This document shows, piece after piece, positions 7,814 through 15,996 of a stretch of DNA of 28,918 nt (the stretch's first letter is position 1; each line of letters opens with the position of its first letter). Position numbers and translations under genes: made by a program. The notes below the pieces were generated by a model. The model saw only the letters and a program-made list of their open reading frames with translations. It did not search any database and was not told the origin of the DNA. Origin of the DNA: a virus; the IMG/VR virus record IMGVR_UViG_3300042874_000036, positions 1 to 28,918 of that record. One strand, given 5' to 3'.

Positions 7814-8854
7814 ATGAACCCAGAAATTAAAGAAGTCACAATGGACGAATTAAAGGGCATTATGGGAGAAAGCATCAAAGAGCTAATCCCCGCTTTAAAG
7901 TCCGAAGTGATGAGTGAGTTAAAAGCTGGCCTCAAAGATGAGGTCAAGGTTGATAGTGCGGAGGAAAAGACTATCAAGGCTGCCGAGTTTATCAAGGGAG
8001 TATGCAATGGCACATTAGAAAAGAAAGCCATTGATAGCACAAACGACAGTTTTGGCTATACTGTCCCGACTGAACTTTCAAATTTTATCTTGACCGCAAA
8101 AGATAAGATTGCCAAGATGAGAAAATTGGCCTTTGTTTTCCAAATGGCAGGTAATTATCAGTTGCCGACTGAGGGGACCGGCGTGACTGCTTATTGGGTA
8201 GGGGAAAATGAGGAAATTACCGAAAGTAATCCCACAATCGGCAAAAAGAGTTTGACTGATTATTATTTAGCGGCTCGTGTGTTAATCCCTCGTCAGTTGA
8301 TTAACACTTCCGCTTATAATATCGTGAACTTTGTCGGAGAGCTTTGCGCTCGTAAGTTAAGAGACACCGAAGAAACCGCTTTTGTCGCGGGTGACGGAAC
8401 TAACAAGCCTACTGGTTTGCGATCTGCCTCCTTAACGTCTGTTGCGCAAGCCGGCTCCGCCCTTGCTTATTCTGATGTTGTTAATTTGTATTACACTTTA
8501 ACCGAACAGTATCGTGACAATGCGGTATTCTTAACTTCCGCTAAGGGTTGCAAAGCATTAAGAACTATCACGGATGCCAATAGTATGCCAATCTTTGATT
8601 TGCGTGACCAAAAGGTATTCAACAAACCCGTTTTAGAAAGTGCTGACATCCCTGAAAATTTGGGGAGTTCTGCGGACACCACCGAGATTTATTTCGGCGA
8701 TATGTGGTATTACTGGATTAAAGACGGAGAAAAAATGTTTGTTGACACCGATAAGGTATTAAGCAAATTACAGGTTGAATTGGTTGTTGCTCAAGCAGTT
8801 GACGGAGTTTATACTCTACCGGCCGCTTGTCGCAAAATGACTGGCGTTAAATAG
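7814..8854 (+). CDS. major capsid protein, HK97 fold
   Basis: A 346-residue HK97-fold capsid protein. Residues about 1-65 form a charged helical delta-like region, shorter than in HK97. The shell domain follows, with Gly-Tyr-Thr-Val-Pro (near 77), the Tyr-Trp-Val-Gly-Glu segment near 120-125, and a Gly-Asp-Gly-Thr-Asn-Lys-Pro-Thr-Gly loop near 195. This matches the Phage_capsid family. The protease just upstream probably removes the delta region. It ends 7 bases before a strong hairpin (8861-8887), as often seen after highly expressed structural genes. Confidence 0.93.
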   Translation: MNPEIKEVTMDELKGIMGESIKELIPALKSEVMSELKAGLKDEVKVDSAEEKTIKAAEFIKGVCNGTLEKKAIDSTNDSFGYTVPTELSNFILTAKDKIAKMRKLAFVFQMAGNYQLPTEGTGVTAYWVGENEEITESNPTIGKKSLTDYYLAARVLIPRQLINTSAYNIVNFVGELCARKLRDTEETAFVAGDGTNKPTGLRSASLTSVAQAGSALAYSDVVNLYYTLTEQYRDNAVFLTSAKGCKALRTITDANSMPIFDLRDQKVFNKPVLESADIPENLGSSADTTEIYFGDMWYYWIKDGEKMFVDTDKVLSKLQVELVVAQAVDGVYTLPAACRKMTGVK

Positions 8855-8860
8855 TTTTAA

Positions 8861-8887
8861 GGCTCATCTCCGACTTGGAGGTGGGCC
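8861..8887 (+). terminator. hairpin after the major capsid gene
   Basis: An 11-base stem (8861-8871 with 8877-8887, two G-U pairs) encloses a 5-base loop. It lies 7 bases after the capsid stop. No T-tract follows, so it may act as a partial terminator, a processing site or an mRNA stabiliser rather than a full intrinsic terminator. A similar 11-base stem follows the major tail gene. Confidence 0.6.
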
Positions 8888-8922
8888 TCGTAAACTGATT
8901 TAATAATTAACTATCTAAATGT

Positions 8923-9114
8923 ATGGCGAAAAACCAAAACAAGAGAGTAGAAAACAAGGTTGTTGAAAGGGCTGAAAAGCCGACCAAAGACATCATGGTT
9001 GTTAAGTTTTTAAAAGCTTTTACTCCTTATGTCAAGGATGAAATTGCGGGCTTTAATAAAAAGTTTGCCTATAAATTGATTGACAAGGAAGTTGCCGAAG
9101 AGTTTACAAAATAA
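8923..9114 (+). CDS. small head-gene-associated protein, 63 aa
   Basis: A 63-residue protein. After a basic N-terminus (residues 1-22) comes a compact module with Val-Lys-Phe-Leu-Lys-Ala-Phe-Thr-Pro-Tyr, then Ile-Ala-Gly-Phe and Ala-Tyr-Lys-Leu-Ile, ending in Val-Ala-Glu-Glu-Phe. From memory, short proteins with this layout are common just after capsid genes in siphoviruses, and their exact role is unclear. The first 36 residues of the next gene, a glycosyltransferase, look like a divergent copy of the same module. That suggests both bind a shared head partner, which is inference. Confidence 0.7.
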   Translation: MAKNQNKRVENKVVERAEKPTKDIMVVKFLKAFTPYVKDEIAGFNKKFAYKLIDKEVAEEFTK

Positions 9115-9116
9115 AT

Positions 9117-10595
9117 ATGAGCAAAATCCTTGTTAAATACATCAAGGGTTTTGAAACTTATGTCCCGGATGATATTAGAGCAATAGAGGTGTCAGAATAT
9201 AAGAAACTAAAAAAAGAGGGCATTGTTATCAAGACCGAAATATTAGAAGAGATTGATGAGGGCGAAGTTAATAATGAGGGGTTAATTGGCGTCAATATTC
9301 TCGGGGTCAAATACAAGAAAGGCTTGATTGATGTTGTTGTGCCGACTAAATCTGATAAAAACATTAAGAGCTTAAAAATTCTCAAAGATGCTGAAAAGGG
9401 AGGGGAAATAACACTAACTTTAATGATTAGAGAGTTTAACGAGCAGGCCGGTGGTTTTGCTCGTTCTTGTAATAACGGGGCAAAGTTAAATAAAGCCCTC
9501 GGGGAGTTTGTTTTATTTTTAAATGATGATGTCAGATTGGGGGAAAACTTTTTTGCTGATTTAATTAAGCCCTTTGCTGATGCTAAGGTTGGGATAGTCG
9601 GGGCTGAATGCTCGGAGACTGGCTTTGGCGTTAATGGGTCGGTTATGTGTATACGCAGAGAGTTATTTGAAAGGATTGGCGGGTTTGATGAAAACTATTT
9701 TTTTATGTGGGAGGACAACGACATGTGTAGAAATGTTAAGAGGAGGGGGTTTACTATTGCTATCTCGGGGGCTGATGCCAAGCACAAAGGGAAAGATAGC
9801 ATCAATACAGGCTCGGAGTTTTGGCGAGTAAATTATTATAAGGGAAAAAACTACTACGAACAAAAGTGGTCCGGGGGACAAAGACTTATTGGATCAATGA
9901 TTGTCGGAGATGAAAATAACCGTTATATGTCCCGGGTTATTACCGACTTATTTAAAAGAGATTTGATTGATGAAATGGTGGTCGTTTGCGATCAGTCAAA
10001 CAATGAAACTGTCGTAGAACTGGAGGAGTTAAAAAAATATTACCCCGTTACTATTAAATATCACGACTTTAAACTATTCGGGGTCGCTGAAAATCTATTG
10101 CGTGAGAGGGCGGTTGATTATGCTATTAGCAAAAACCCGTTCGGCATACTACCGATTGACGCAGACGAGTTTTTAGATGTTGAATTGACCCGTAAAGGAA
10201 TTACAGGTCTATTATATCAAGGAATTGCTTACGACCTCGTCTTGGCCCATTTTTGGGGCAACGAGGACACAGTTAGAACAGACGGATGCTTTTCAAAACA
10301 GCAGAATATTAGGATTTTCCGTTATTGTCCCGAATTGTCGCAGAAATTCTTTGACAGAAACCTACATTGCGGGTCGGCCCCGATTTATGCCTATTCAAAC
10401 AGACAAAAAACAGACTACATCTTGCATCACTTCGGCTATATAAAAAAGAGAGATATTGAGGCAAAGAAAAAAAGACAACTCGCCCACGACCCGAAAATGC
10501 TACTTGAAAACCCGGATTTATATAACAGGATGATTGAGGAGGGAGAAACGATGAAATTTAATAAGGTTGATTTCTTAAAAATTTATAATCAATAG
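9117..10595 (+). CDS. tandem GT2 glycosyltransferase with N-terminal head-protein-like module
   Basis: A 492-residue three-part protein. Residues 1-38 resemble the module of the preceding 63-aa protein. Residues about 65-250 form a family-2 glycosyltransferase domain with Leu-Asn-Asp-Asp-Val at 135-139 and the Gly-Gly-Phe-Asp...Met-Trp-Glu-Asp motif at 188-200, as in rhamnosyltransferase-like GT2 enzymes. Residues about 268-480 form a second GT-A-like domain with Asp-Ala-Asp-Glu at 348-351. It should transfer sugars from nucleotide-sugar donors. Its place between capsid and connector, with a head-type N-terminal module, suggests the acceptor is a virion protein. It starts 2 bases after the preceding stop. 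Confidence 0.85.
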   Translation: MSKILVKYIKGFETYVPDDIRAIEVSEYKKLKKEGIVIKTEILEEIDEGEVNNEGLIGVNILGVKYKKGLIDVVVPTKSDKNIKSLKILKDAEKGGEITLTLMIREFNEQAGGFARSCNNGAKLNKALGEFVLFLNDDVRLGENFFADLIKPFADAKVGIVGAECSETGFGVNGSVMCIRRELFERIGGFDENYFFMWEDNDMCRNVKRRGFTIAISGADAKHKGKDSINTGSEFWRVNYYKGKNYYEQKWSGGQRLIGSMIVGDENNRYMSRVITDLFKRDLIDEMVVVCDQSNNETVVELEELKKYYPVTIKYHDFKLFGVAENLLRERAVDYAISKNPFGILPIDADEFLDVELTRKGITGLLYQGIAYDLVLAHFWGNEDTVRTDGCFSKQQNIRIFRYCPELSQKFFDRNLHCGSAPIYAYSNRQKTDYILHHFGYIKKRDIEAKKKRQLAHDPKMLLENPDLYNRMIEEGETMKFNKVDFLKIYNQ

Positions 10596-10596
10596 A

Positions 10597-11241
10597 ATGA
10601 AAAAAGTCCTCGTTATTACAATTACATACAACAGACTTGATTTGACCAAGCAATACCTCGGGGAGTTAAGGGAAAAGGCTGATTATCCATTTGAACATAT
10701 CATTGTTGATAATGGCTCTACCGATGGCACAGTTGAGTGGTTGCGAGAAAATTGCTATAATGTGATTAGGAATGAGGATAATGAGGGGATAGTTAGTGCG
10801 TGGATTAAAGGGGTCAGAATGGCCCGCCTACAAGGCTTTGAGCCTGATTATATAGTCAAGTTTGATAATGACTGCCAAATCGTCACAGAGGGCATTTTAG
10901 GGCAAATAATGAAGTTCTATGAGGAGGCTGGCGGTGGCTACTGTATAACTGCTCCGATTGACTTGGAAATAGCAGAAGACTACAAACCGGGAATTGTTGA
11001 CGATCGAGCCAAGTGGGGCGACTTCAATGTAATGATTACGAGCCACACAGGCGGGATGCTGACAGCAATGTCTATTGAAGCCTTTGATGATATGGCAAAA
11101 GAGAACGGAGGGCGTGGGGTTGAGAAAGATTGCGATCGTGGTTGGTTTTGGAGGTCTAACGGCTATCAATGCGTTTATTTAAAAGATTTGGGAATCAGAC
11201 ATAAAGGCGAAAGCACAAGCTATAATAAATATAAGTTTTAA
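10597..11241 (+). CDS. GT2 family glycosyltransferase
   Basis: A 214-residue single-domain GT2 enzyme. It has the N-terminal strand with Thr-Tyr-Asn-Arg (10-13), the nucleotide-binding Asp-Asn-Gly-Ser-Thr-Asp-Gly-Thr at 38-45, and a metal-binding Asp-Asn-Asp at 90-92 with the usual preceding Phe. No membrane segment or signal peptide is present, so it acts in the cytoplasm. It starts 1 base after the stop of the larger glycosyltransferase, so the two are translationally linked and probably act in series. Its start is one of only three in the window without T at -1. Confidence 0.88.
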   Translation: MKKVLVITITYNRLDLTKQYLGELREKADYPFEHIIVDNGSTDGTVEWLRENCYNVIRNEDNEGIVSAWIKGVRMARLQGFEPDYIVKFDNDCQIVTEGILGQIMKFYEEAGGGYCITAPIDLEIAEDYKPGIVDDRAKWGDFNVMITSHTGGMLTAMSIEAFDDMAKENGGRGVEKDCDRGWFWRSNGYQCVYLKDLGIRHKGESTSYNKYKF

Positions 11242-11245
11242 AAAT

Positions 11246-11602
11246 ATGATTGATGGAGAAAAATTACAAATCATCCGGGGGGATAGCCAAAGCATAGCGG
11301 TCACCTTTGAGGATGAAGACGGGAATGCGTTAGATTTAACAGGCAAGACTGTATTTTTTACAGTCAAGGATATTGATGATGATGCTGATAATGATGATGA
11401 TGCCTTGATTAAAAAGGAGGTAACGAACCACACAGACCCGACAGCTGGGAAGACAACTATTACAATTGCATCTACCGACACAGATTTGACACCTAATGAC
11501 TATGTTTTTGATTTACAAGTCAAAGATATAGTGGGGAATATTATGAGTACGCAGAGAAGTGTTTTGGAGGTTGTGGCTGATGTCACAAGACGAACAAGCT
11601 AA
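11246..11602 (+). CDS. BppU-type N-terminal Ig-like structural protein, 118 aa
   Basis: A 118-residue beta-rich protein. The opening Ile-Arg-Gly-Asp-Ser, then Val-Thr-Phe-Glu-Asp-Glu-Asp-Gly-Asn, Leu-Thr-Gly-Lys-Thr-Val-Phe-Phe and the later Asp-Leu-Thr-Pro-Asn-Asp-Tyr follow the pattern of the BppU N-terminal (DUF2479-like) Ig fold. In lactococcal phages this fold anchors the upper baseplate protein. In other phages it appears in neck, head or tail appendages. An Asp-rich loop lies at about residues 44-52. Here it sits between glycosyltransferases and a fibre, before the connector, so a head or neck appendage is more likely than a baseplate. Confidence 0.7.
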   Translation: MIDGEKLQIIRGDSQSIAVTFEDEDGNALDLTGKTVFFTVKDIDDDADNDDDALIKKEVTNHTDPTAGKTTITIASTDTDLTPNDYVFDLQVKDIVGNIMSTQRSVLEVVADVTRRTS

Positions 11603-11603
11603 T

Positions 11604-12185
11604 ATGTCCGAAATAAAAGCTACAATCAAAAACAATGAGGTCAGGGCGACAATCAAGCGAGGCTCTGTTGTCGCCAAGATTTTTAATTTGGCTTACAATG
11701 CAACAATTAGGCGTTCGGGAATTTCCGCAATAATATCTCGGCACTCTATTCGTGCGATCATAGAGGGAGGGGTTACATTACAAAACCCACCGCAAGAGGA
11801 AACAGACCCGATTTGGAATGAGGAAAAAGGAAATTATGCCTTAAAGACGGAAGTGCCGACTAAAACATCTCAACTTGAAAATGACTCGGAATTTATCACG
11901 GCGTATGAAGTCCCGCCCGCAACTAACTTTGAATTAGAACTTGCGAGAAAAACATCAGGGAATACTTATATTGAATATATAAAAGACGGGGATGGAAAGC
12001 TAATAAATGTTGATTATTGGGTTGATAGTAGCAAGGCCGTCAAACTATTTTCAAAAGCTCTCATATGGACAGAGAATAAAATAATGCAGGTCGCAATCAC
12101 TAACGAGGAAACATCCGCAATAATGACGACCACGATCGTCTATTCCGGGGGTGAGATTGATAATATAACAAAAGTAATTTCTTAA
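11604..12185 (+). CDS. structural protein with short beta repeats, 193 aa
   Basis: A 193-residue protein. Residues 1-52 contain about five degenerate copies of a short Ile-x-Ala-x-Ile element, each followed by a turn, which suggests a small beta roll or beta-helix cap. The C-terminal half is a separate beta-rich domain with Asp-Gly-Asp-Gly-Lys and several Trp residues. I chose the ATG at 11604 because it follows the previous stop by one base and has T at -1; the frame is also open from 11559. It lies between the BppU-like gene and the coiled-coil and fibre genes and is probably a virion appendage part. Confidence 0.65.
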   Translation: MSEIKATIKNNEVRATIKRGSVVAKIFNLAYNATIRRSGISAIISRHSIRAIIEGGVTLQNPPQEETDPIWNEEKGNYALKTEVPTKTSQLENDSEFITAYEVPPATNFELELARKTSGNTYIEYIKDGDGKLINVDYWVDSSKAVKLFSKALIWTENKIMQVAITNEETSAIMTTTIVYSGGEIDNITKVIS

Positions 12186-12189
12186 TTTT

Positions 12190-12465
12190 ATGGCAACAGA
12201 ACTAATTAGAACAGAAGATCCTAATATTGTCATCGAAAGGACTATTACAGAGAATGTGATTGATTTAGAAAGGATTACAATCGAACTCGAGGGTATGCGT
12301 CTGCTATACGACGACTTACTTAAGAGAAGACATTTATTAGAAGATGTTGAGAGTTTACCCGATTACATAAAAGAGATTGTTTTAAAAGAAAGAGACATTT
12401 TAGACGCTGACATTTCTCTTTGTCAAAATAAAATAGCAGAGCTTAAAGAGCTTTTAATCTTTTAA
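12190..12465 (+). CDS. coiled-coil protein, 91 aa
   Basis: A 91-residue, mostly helical, acidic protein. Heptad-like Leu/Ile spacing appears at about 22-50 and 62-90, fitting a two-segment coiled coil. No catalytic motif or membrane segment is present. It begins 4 bases after the preceding stop and its own stop is 1 base before the fibre ATG. It may be an oligomerisation, chaperone or attachment partner of the fibre, by position only. Confidence 0.6.
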   Translation: MATELIRTEDPNIVIERTITENVIDLERITIELEGMRLLYDDLLKRRHLLEDVESLPDYIKEIVLKERDILDADISLCQNKIAELKELLIF

Positions 12466-12466
12466 T

Positions 12467-14245
12467 ATGGCAGTCAGTATTTATAGATATAGAAAACCTG
12501 AATTAACTGCAACACTGACAGATGGCGGTTCTTTGTTAGCTAATACAACATATTATTTAACGGGGATTTACAATAAGTCTTGGGTTTATAATGGTGTTTT
12601 TAGTCCTTTTGCTGATGTTGTTTCTTTCACTACTGATAGCACAAAAAAAAGCATTTCAATTTATTGGAAAACAACTGTCCCAATTCAAGGTTTTGAAGAT
12701 GCAGGTGGCGGGAAAATAAGGGTCAAAGCAAGCTCTCATTGTTTGATTATTGGAAACACTTTAATTATTGAGAGCGGGGTATATGCTGGAACTTATACTG
12801 TTAATACTTGGGAGAATTATCACTCATTTTTAATTGTCGGAACTTATTCAACTGATTATACAACAACATTTAGAGTAGAGACGATGCACAACGCAATGGC
12901 AAATATTGTCATATATCTTTCGACAACAGCACCTTTTTCTGGCGACCCGCTGGCTGACACTTGGCAAGGAAATATTAGTAACTTTTCACATTATATTTGG
13001 GAAGCAGGGTATACAACAAATAATATTGCGGTATCTGCTGAATTTACAAAACTGTTTTATGGTACACATCCACAGATTGAGATGTCAGTTTCCCCCCCTC
13101 CTCCTTGGTCGGCAGTGCTTACCAAAGGGAAAATTTGGATTGATTGTATAGGCACAGTAACTGTCGGAGAGATAAAACAAGCACTGATTGACGCTGATGC
13201 CCTTGATGTTTCTTATATTCAAGGGAACACATTTTTTCTGTATGGGATATTAAGAAGCTTTAACTCTCTGACCCTGACTGAGATGACAATTCTTGTTTAT
13301 AGCGGTATGTTTGGAGGATTCTCAACCTTTACTCAAATTACACTCGACCGTTGCTCGCTTCATCTTTTGGAAACAGGCTACGGGTCGTATATGTTGATGA
13401 CTGCGACAAGCTCTAATTTTTTCTACGAAAATAAGACTCGGTACTCTCATTTTTCCGGTCCAGTTTATCGTTATGCCGTAGGAGTGGGTAATTCCTTCGT
13501 CACGGCTGCTGGTCTGGGAGCAGAAAATATGGACAGCCCCGTTGTCAATATGAAAATAACCACTAATAGCGGCTCTTCGTGGAGACTGGCAGGAAATCTA
13601 TCGCAAATGAAATATACCAACATTGAGATACAAAACGGGATTCTCTATTTATATTATTTGTCCGCCTCAAGCTATCCTCAAAACCGTCTGATTGACGGAC
13701 TAACAATTAGAAATACTCTCATCTATGATTTTTCTATTCAATATGGTAGTACTCGCCCAGTTTTTGATATAACTAACTGCAACACCTCAAGGGTAAATAA
13801 CAGGAAAGTTTGTTATACTTCATATCAATTTCAGCTCTATACTCACATAACAGATATTTATTTTTGGAGAAAAAAAACGCTCACAGTTTTAGATGAAAAC
13901 GGTTTGCCTATCCCTGGTGCGACTGTTAATTTAAAAGATGAGGCAGGCACAGAATATCCTTATACAACCGATGTCAACGGACAAATAATCTTCGAGGTGT
14001 TGGAGCAAAAATCACTAAGGGGGACAACAGGATACTATTTTACTGAAGTTTATCTTGATAATTGGACACTTACTGTTAGCAAAAGTGGATACGAAAACTA
14101 TAAGAGCAAAACTGTCTATGCTTATTTATTGGAAACAGAGATAGCACTAAAAGAAGCAAAGCCTATTCGCTATTTTTCAGGTGGCGACATAGCGGTCGCA
14201 TCATCCCCGGAAAATGGCTCTGATGCTATACTGGAAAGAATGTAA
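12467..14245 (+). CDS. large beta-rich fibre/adhesin-like structural protein
   Basis: A 592-residue protein rich in Ser, Thr, Tyr and Gly. The N-terminal region (1-150) looks like beta-sandwich structure. The middle (about 250-460) has alternating hydrophobic strands and Asn/Thr turns compatible with a beta-helix. Residues about 467-565 form a carboxypeptidase-regulatory-like (CarboxypepD_reg) Ig fold with Asp-Glu-Asn-Gly-Leu-Pro-Ile-Pro-Gly-Ala. A short tail follows. No signal peptide or hydrolase motif is evident. The gene is T-richer than its neighbours and contains no GATC, which suggests separate history. Position before the connector suggests a head or neck fibre rather than a tail-tip fibre. 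Confidence 0.7.
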   Translation: MAVSIYRYRKPELTATLTDGGSLLANTTYYLTGIYNKSWVYNGVFSPFADVVSFTTDSTKKSISIYWKTTVPIQGFEDAGGGKIRVKASSHCLIIGNTLIIESGVYAGTYTVNTWENYHSFLIVGTYSTDYTTTFRVETMHNAMANIVIYLSTTAPFSGDPLADTWQGNISNFSHYIWEAGYTTNNIAVSAEFTKLFYGTHPQIEMSVSPPPPWSAVLTKGKIWIDCIGTVTVGEIKQALIDADALDVSYIQGNTFFLYGILRSFNSLTLTEMTILVYSGMFGGFSTFTQITLDRCSLHLLETGYGSYMLMTATSSNFFYENKTRYSHFSGPVYRYAVGVGNSFVTAAGLGAENMDSPVVNMKITTNSGSSWRLAGNLSQMKYTNIEIQNGILYLYYLSASSYPQNRLIDGLTIRNTLIYDFSIQYGSTRPVFDITNCNTSRVNNRKVCYTSYQFQLYTHITDIYFWRKKTLTVLDENGLPIPGATVNLKDEAGTEYPYTTDVNGQIIFEVLEQKSLRGTTGYYFTEVYLDNWTLTVSKSGYENYKSKTVYAYLLETEIALKEAKPIRYFSGGDIAVASSPENGSDAILERM

Positions 14246-14272
14246 AAAAAATGCTTTAATTAAATTAAATAT

Positions 14273-14836
14273 ATGATTACTACAAACGAGTTTAAAATAT
14301 TTGCTGATGTCAACTCAAATTTTTATGATGATGCAATCTCGCAAATAGTTGCAGGGGTCAATGCTTTTGTTGAGGCTTACTGCAAAAACAAATTACTAAG
14401 CGGAAATGTTGAGGAGTTTTTTGATGACGACGAAGTTGATGAAGACGGAAATTTGATTTTAAGCAATCGTGTTAATCTATCGGGGCTGGAACTTTTTAAG
14501 AATACCGGGACGGAGTTCGTGCCAGTTTGGACGGAAGTCGCAACAACTCAATATGTGTCTTACCTTGATGAGGGGCGTTTAAGCATAGATGTTGCCGGTC
14601 TATTGTTTTCCGGTCGCAAAGCTTGGAAAGTAACCTATACCGCAGGCTACAAAGCCCAGTCAGCTCCCGCAGATTTGAAAATGGCTTGCTTAAAATTAGC
14701 CGGGGCAGTCTATAACAAAAGAAAATCCGAAGGAGAAAGCTCGGAGGGATTAGACGGGGCGACTGTAAACTTTGCCGGGTCTATTACTGACGAGATTAAA
14801 AGCCTTCTCGCTAAATATAAAAGCTTTGCAATATGA
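14273..14836 (+). CDS. head-tail connector, gp6-like
   Basis: A 187-residue protein with the features of the HK97 gp6 / SPP1 gp15-type connector: an N-terminal helical pair (residues 1-40), an insertion rich in Asp, a Trp-Lys-Val-Thr-Tyr-Thr-Ala-Gly-Tyr segment near residues 122-130, then Ala-Asp-Leu-Lys-Met-Ala-Cys-Leu-Lys-Leu in the final helical part. Connectors bind below the portal after packaging. Its TGA stop overlaps the next start as ATGA. Confidence 0.82.
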   Translation: MITTNEFKIFADVNSNFYDDAISQIVAGVNAFVEAYCKNKLLSGNVEEFFDDDEVDEDGNLILSNRVNLSGLELFKNTGTEFVPVWTEVATTQYVSYLDEGRLSIDVAGLLFSGRKAWKVTYTAGYKAQSAPADLKMACLKLAGAVYNKRKSEGESSEGLDGATVNFAGSITDEIKSLLAKYKSFAI

Positions 14837-15132
14837 TTTACTTTGACCAAACAATCACAATTCGCAGATTGCAATTATATTCTTACAGTTCGGACTATAA
14901 AGAGGTCGGGGCTATTAAGGGTATTATAACGCCAATCAAGGCCGAGGATGTGATGCTAACAGAGGGCGACCCGGTCAAACAATTCAAGTTGTATTGCGAC
15001 ATCAATGAGGATTTAAAAGAGGCCGACAAAGTCGTTTGTGATGATGTGGAGTATATCGTCAAGACGGTTCGGAAATTTAATTTTAGACGACTTGCCCGGA
15101 TTGAGGCATTTATAAATAAACCAAACAACTAA
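14833..15132 (+). CDS. head-tail adaptor / head closure protein
   Basis: A 99-residue small beta-barrel-type protein that matches the head-closure (stopper) family, SPP1 gp16 / HK97 gp7-like. It has an N-terminal Ile-Thr-Ile-Arg-Arg, a central beta hairpin around Gly-Ile-Ile-Thr-Pro, and the Asp-Asp-Val-Glu-Tyr-Ile-Val-Lys strand near residues 73-80. It sits between connector and gp10-like protein, as expected, and overlaps the connector gene by 4 bases (ATGA). Confidence 0.75.
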   Translation: MIYFDQTITIRRLQLYSYSSDYKEVGAIKGIITPIKAEDVMLTEGDPVKQFKLYCDINEDLKEADKVVCDDVEYIVKTVRKFNFRRLARIEAFINKPNN

Positions 15133-15133
15133 G

Positions 15134-15586
15134 ATGAGTTATGCGATCAAGGTGGACAACTTAGATAAAATACGATCGGAGTTTGTCAAAGCCCCTCGGG
15201 TTGTTGCCGGTCAATTAGAGAAAGGAGTTAAAGAGGCCGGATTGGTTATTTTAGAAAAAGAAAAATCGGAGGCCCCGATTAGAACAGGAACTTTAAGACG
15301 ATCAATTGAGATGAGTTATAGGCCAATCGGAGTGACAATTTACCCTAAATCCGGCTATGCTTATTTTGTGCATTTTGGCACAGGTTTATATGGGGATAGA
15401 AAAACAATGATTGTGCCTAAGCGTGCGAAGATGCTTGCTTGGAGGTCCGGGGGAAAGATGATTTTTGCCAAAGCGGTCCGGGGCCAAAAACCGAATGCCT
15501 TTGTGGAAAGAACTGCCGACCAAGTCGGGCCTAAAATCAACAGAGTATTTGATAACATTTTAAAAAATATAACTGAAACAATATGA
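15134..15586 (+). CDS. HK97 gp10-like tail completion protein
   Basis: A 150-residue protein of the HK97-gp10 family. The hallmark Ala-Pro-x-Arg-Thr-Gly-x-Leu-Arg-Arg-Ser-Ile lies at about residues 47-58, followed by Tyr-Ala-Tyr-Phe-Val-His-Phe-Gly-Thr-Gly (75-84) and Pro-Asn-Ala-Phe-Val near 120. It helps join the tail to the head. The gene starts 1 base after the previous stop, without T at -1, and ends in an ATGA overlap with the next gene. Confidence 0.9.
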   Translation: MSYAIKVDNLDKIRSEFVKAPRVVAGQLEKGVKEAGLVILEKEKSEAPIRTGTLRRSIEMSYRPIGVTIYPKSGYAYFVHFGTGLYGDRKTMIVPKRAKMLAWRSGGKMIFAKAVRGQKPNAFVERTADQVGPKINRVFDNILKNITETI

Positions 15587-15996
15587 GAGCAGAGATAATA
15601 AATGCTATTTATAACAAGCTAAATTCAATCTCGGAGCTGACCGGCTATGTCTATAAATATAATAAAAGCGGGTTTGACCATTTTCCGGTCGCAGTTATTC
15701 TCGGCTCTGAAAATCAGAAAGAACGGGAAAGCACGGCCACGATCTTGAAAACTTATAAATTCAAAGTGCAGATATTACAGGAGGTCAATGAGGAGGCCCG
15801 GGGAACGGAGGCCGGGGAAACATTGCTCGTGAGGTTGGTTGATATTATAGACAATTTATTTGATGAGGATGATACACTCGGTGGAGTTTGTGATGATGTT
15901 GCTTTATCATCGGCGTTTATTTGGGAAGACAGAGAGTTATTAATGCGGGGATTAGACTTAGAGATAGCATGTAAAAAGTTGAAACAATTAACATAA
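15583..15996 (+). CDS. probable tail terminator protein
   Basis: A 137-residue protein in the position of the tail terminator (gpU-like / DUF3168-like). It has an N-terminal helix, the Val-Ala-Val-Ile-Leu-Gly strand, a Lys-Phe-Lys-Val-Gln-Ile-Leu-Gln strand, a helix with Leu-Val-Arg-Leu-Val-Asp-Ile-Ile, and a final strand with Leu-Asp-Leu-Glu-Ile. This alternation fits the family fold, but no single diagnostic motif is present, so the call rests partly on gene order. It overlaps the gp10-like gene by 4 bases. Confidence 0.7.
   Translation: MRAEIINAIYNKLNSISELTGYVYKYNKSGFDHFPVAVILGSENQKERESTATILKTYKFKVQILQEVNEEARGTEAGETLLVRLVDIIDNLFDEDDTLGGVCDDVALSSAFIWEDRELLMRGLDLEIACKKLKQLT

Noticed and set aside
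11559-11603. Upstream starts (ATG at 11559 and 11580) for the 193-aa structural protein
   Set aside because: They lie inside the BppU-like gene. The ATG at 11604 follows its stop directly with T at -1.
12906-13151. 81-aa plus-strand ORF inside the 592-aa fibre gene
   Set aside because: It is out of frame within a long coherent gene, with no T at -1 pattern support and no family. The same applies to 9625-9831, 10225-10443, 22497-22709 and 22731-22940.
14226-14260. Promoter before the connector gene (TATACT and TTTAAT-like boxes)
   Set aside because: There is no acceptable -35 at proper spacing and the first box lies within coding sequence.
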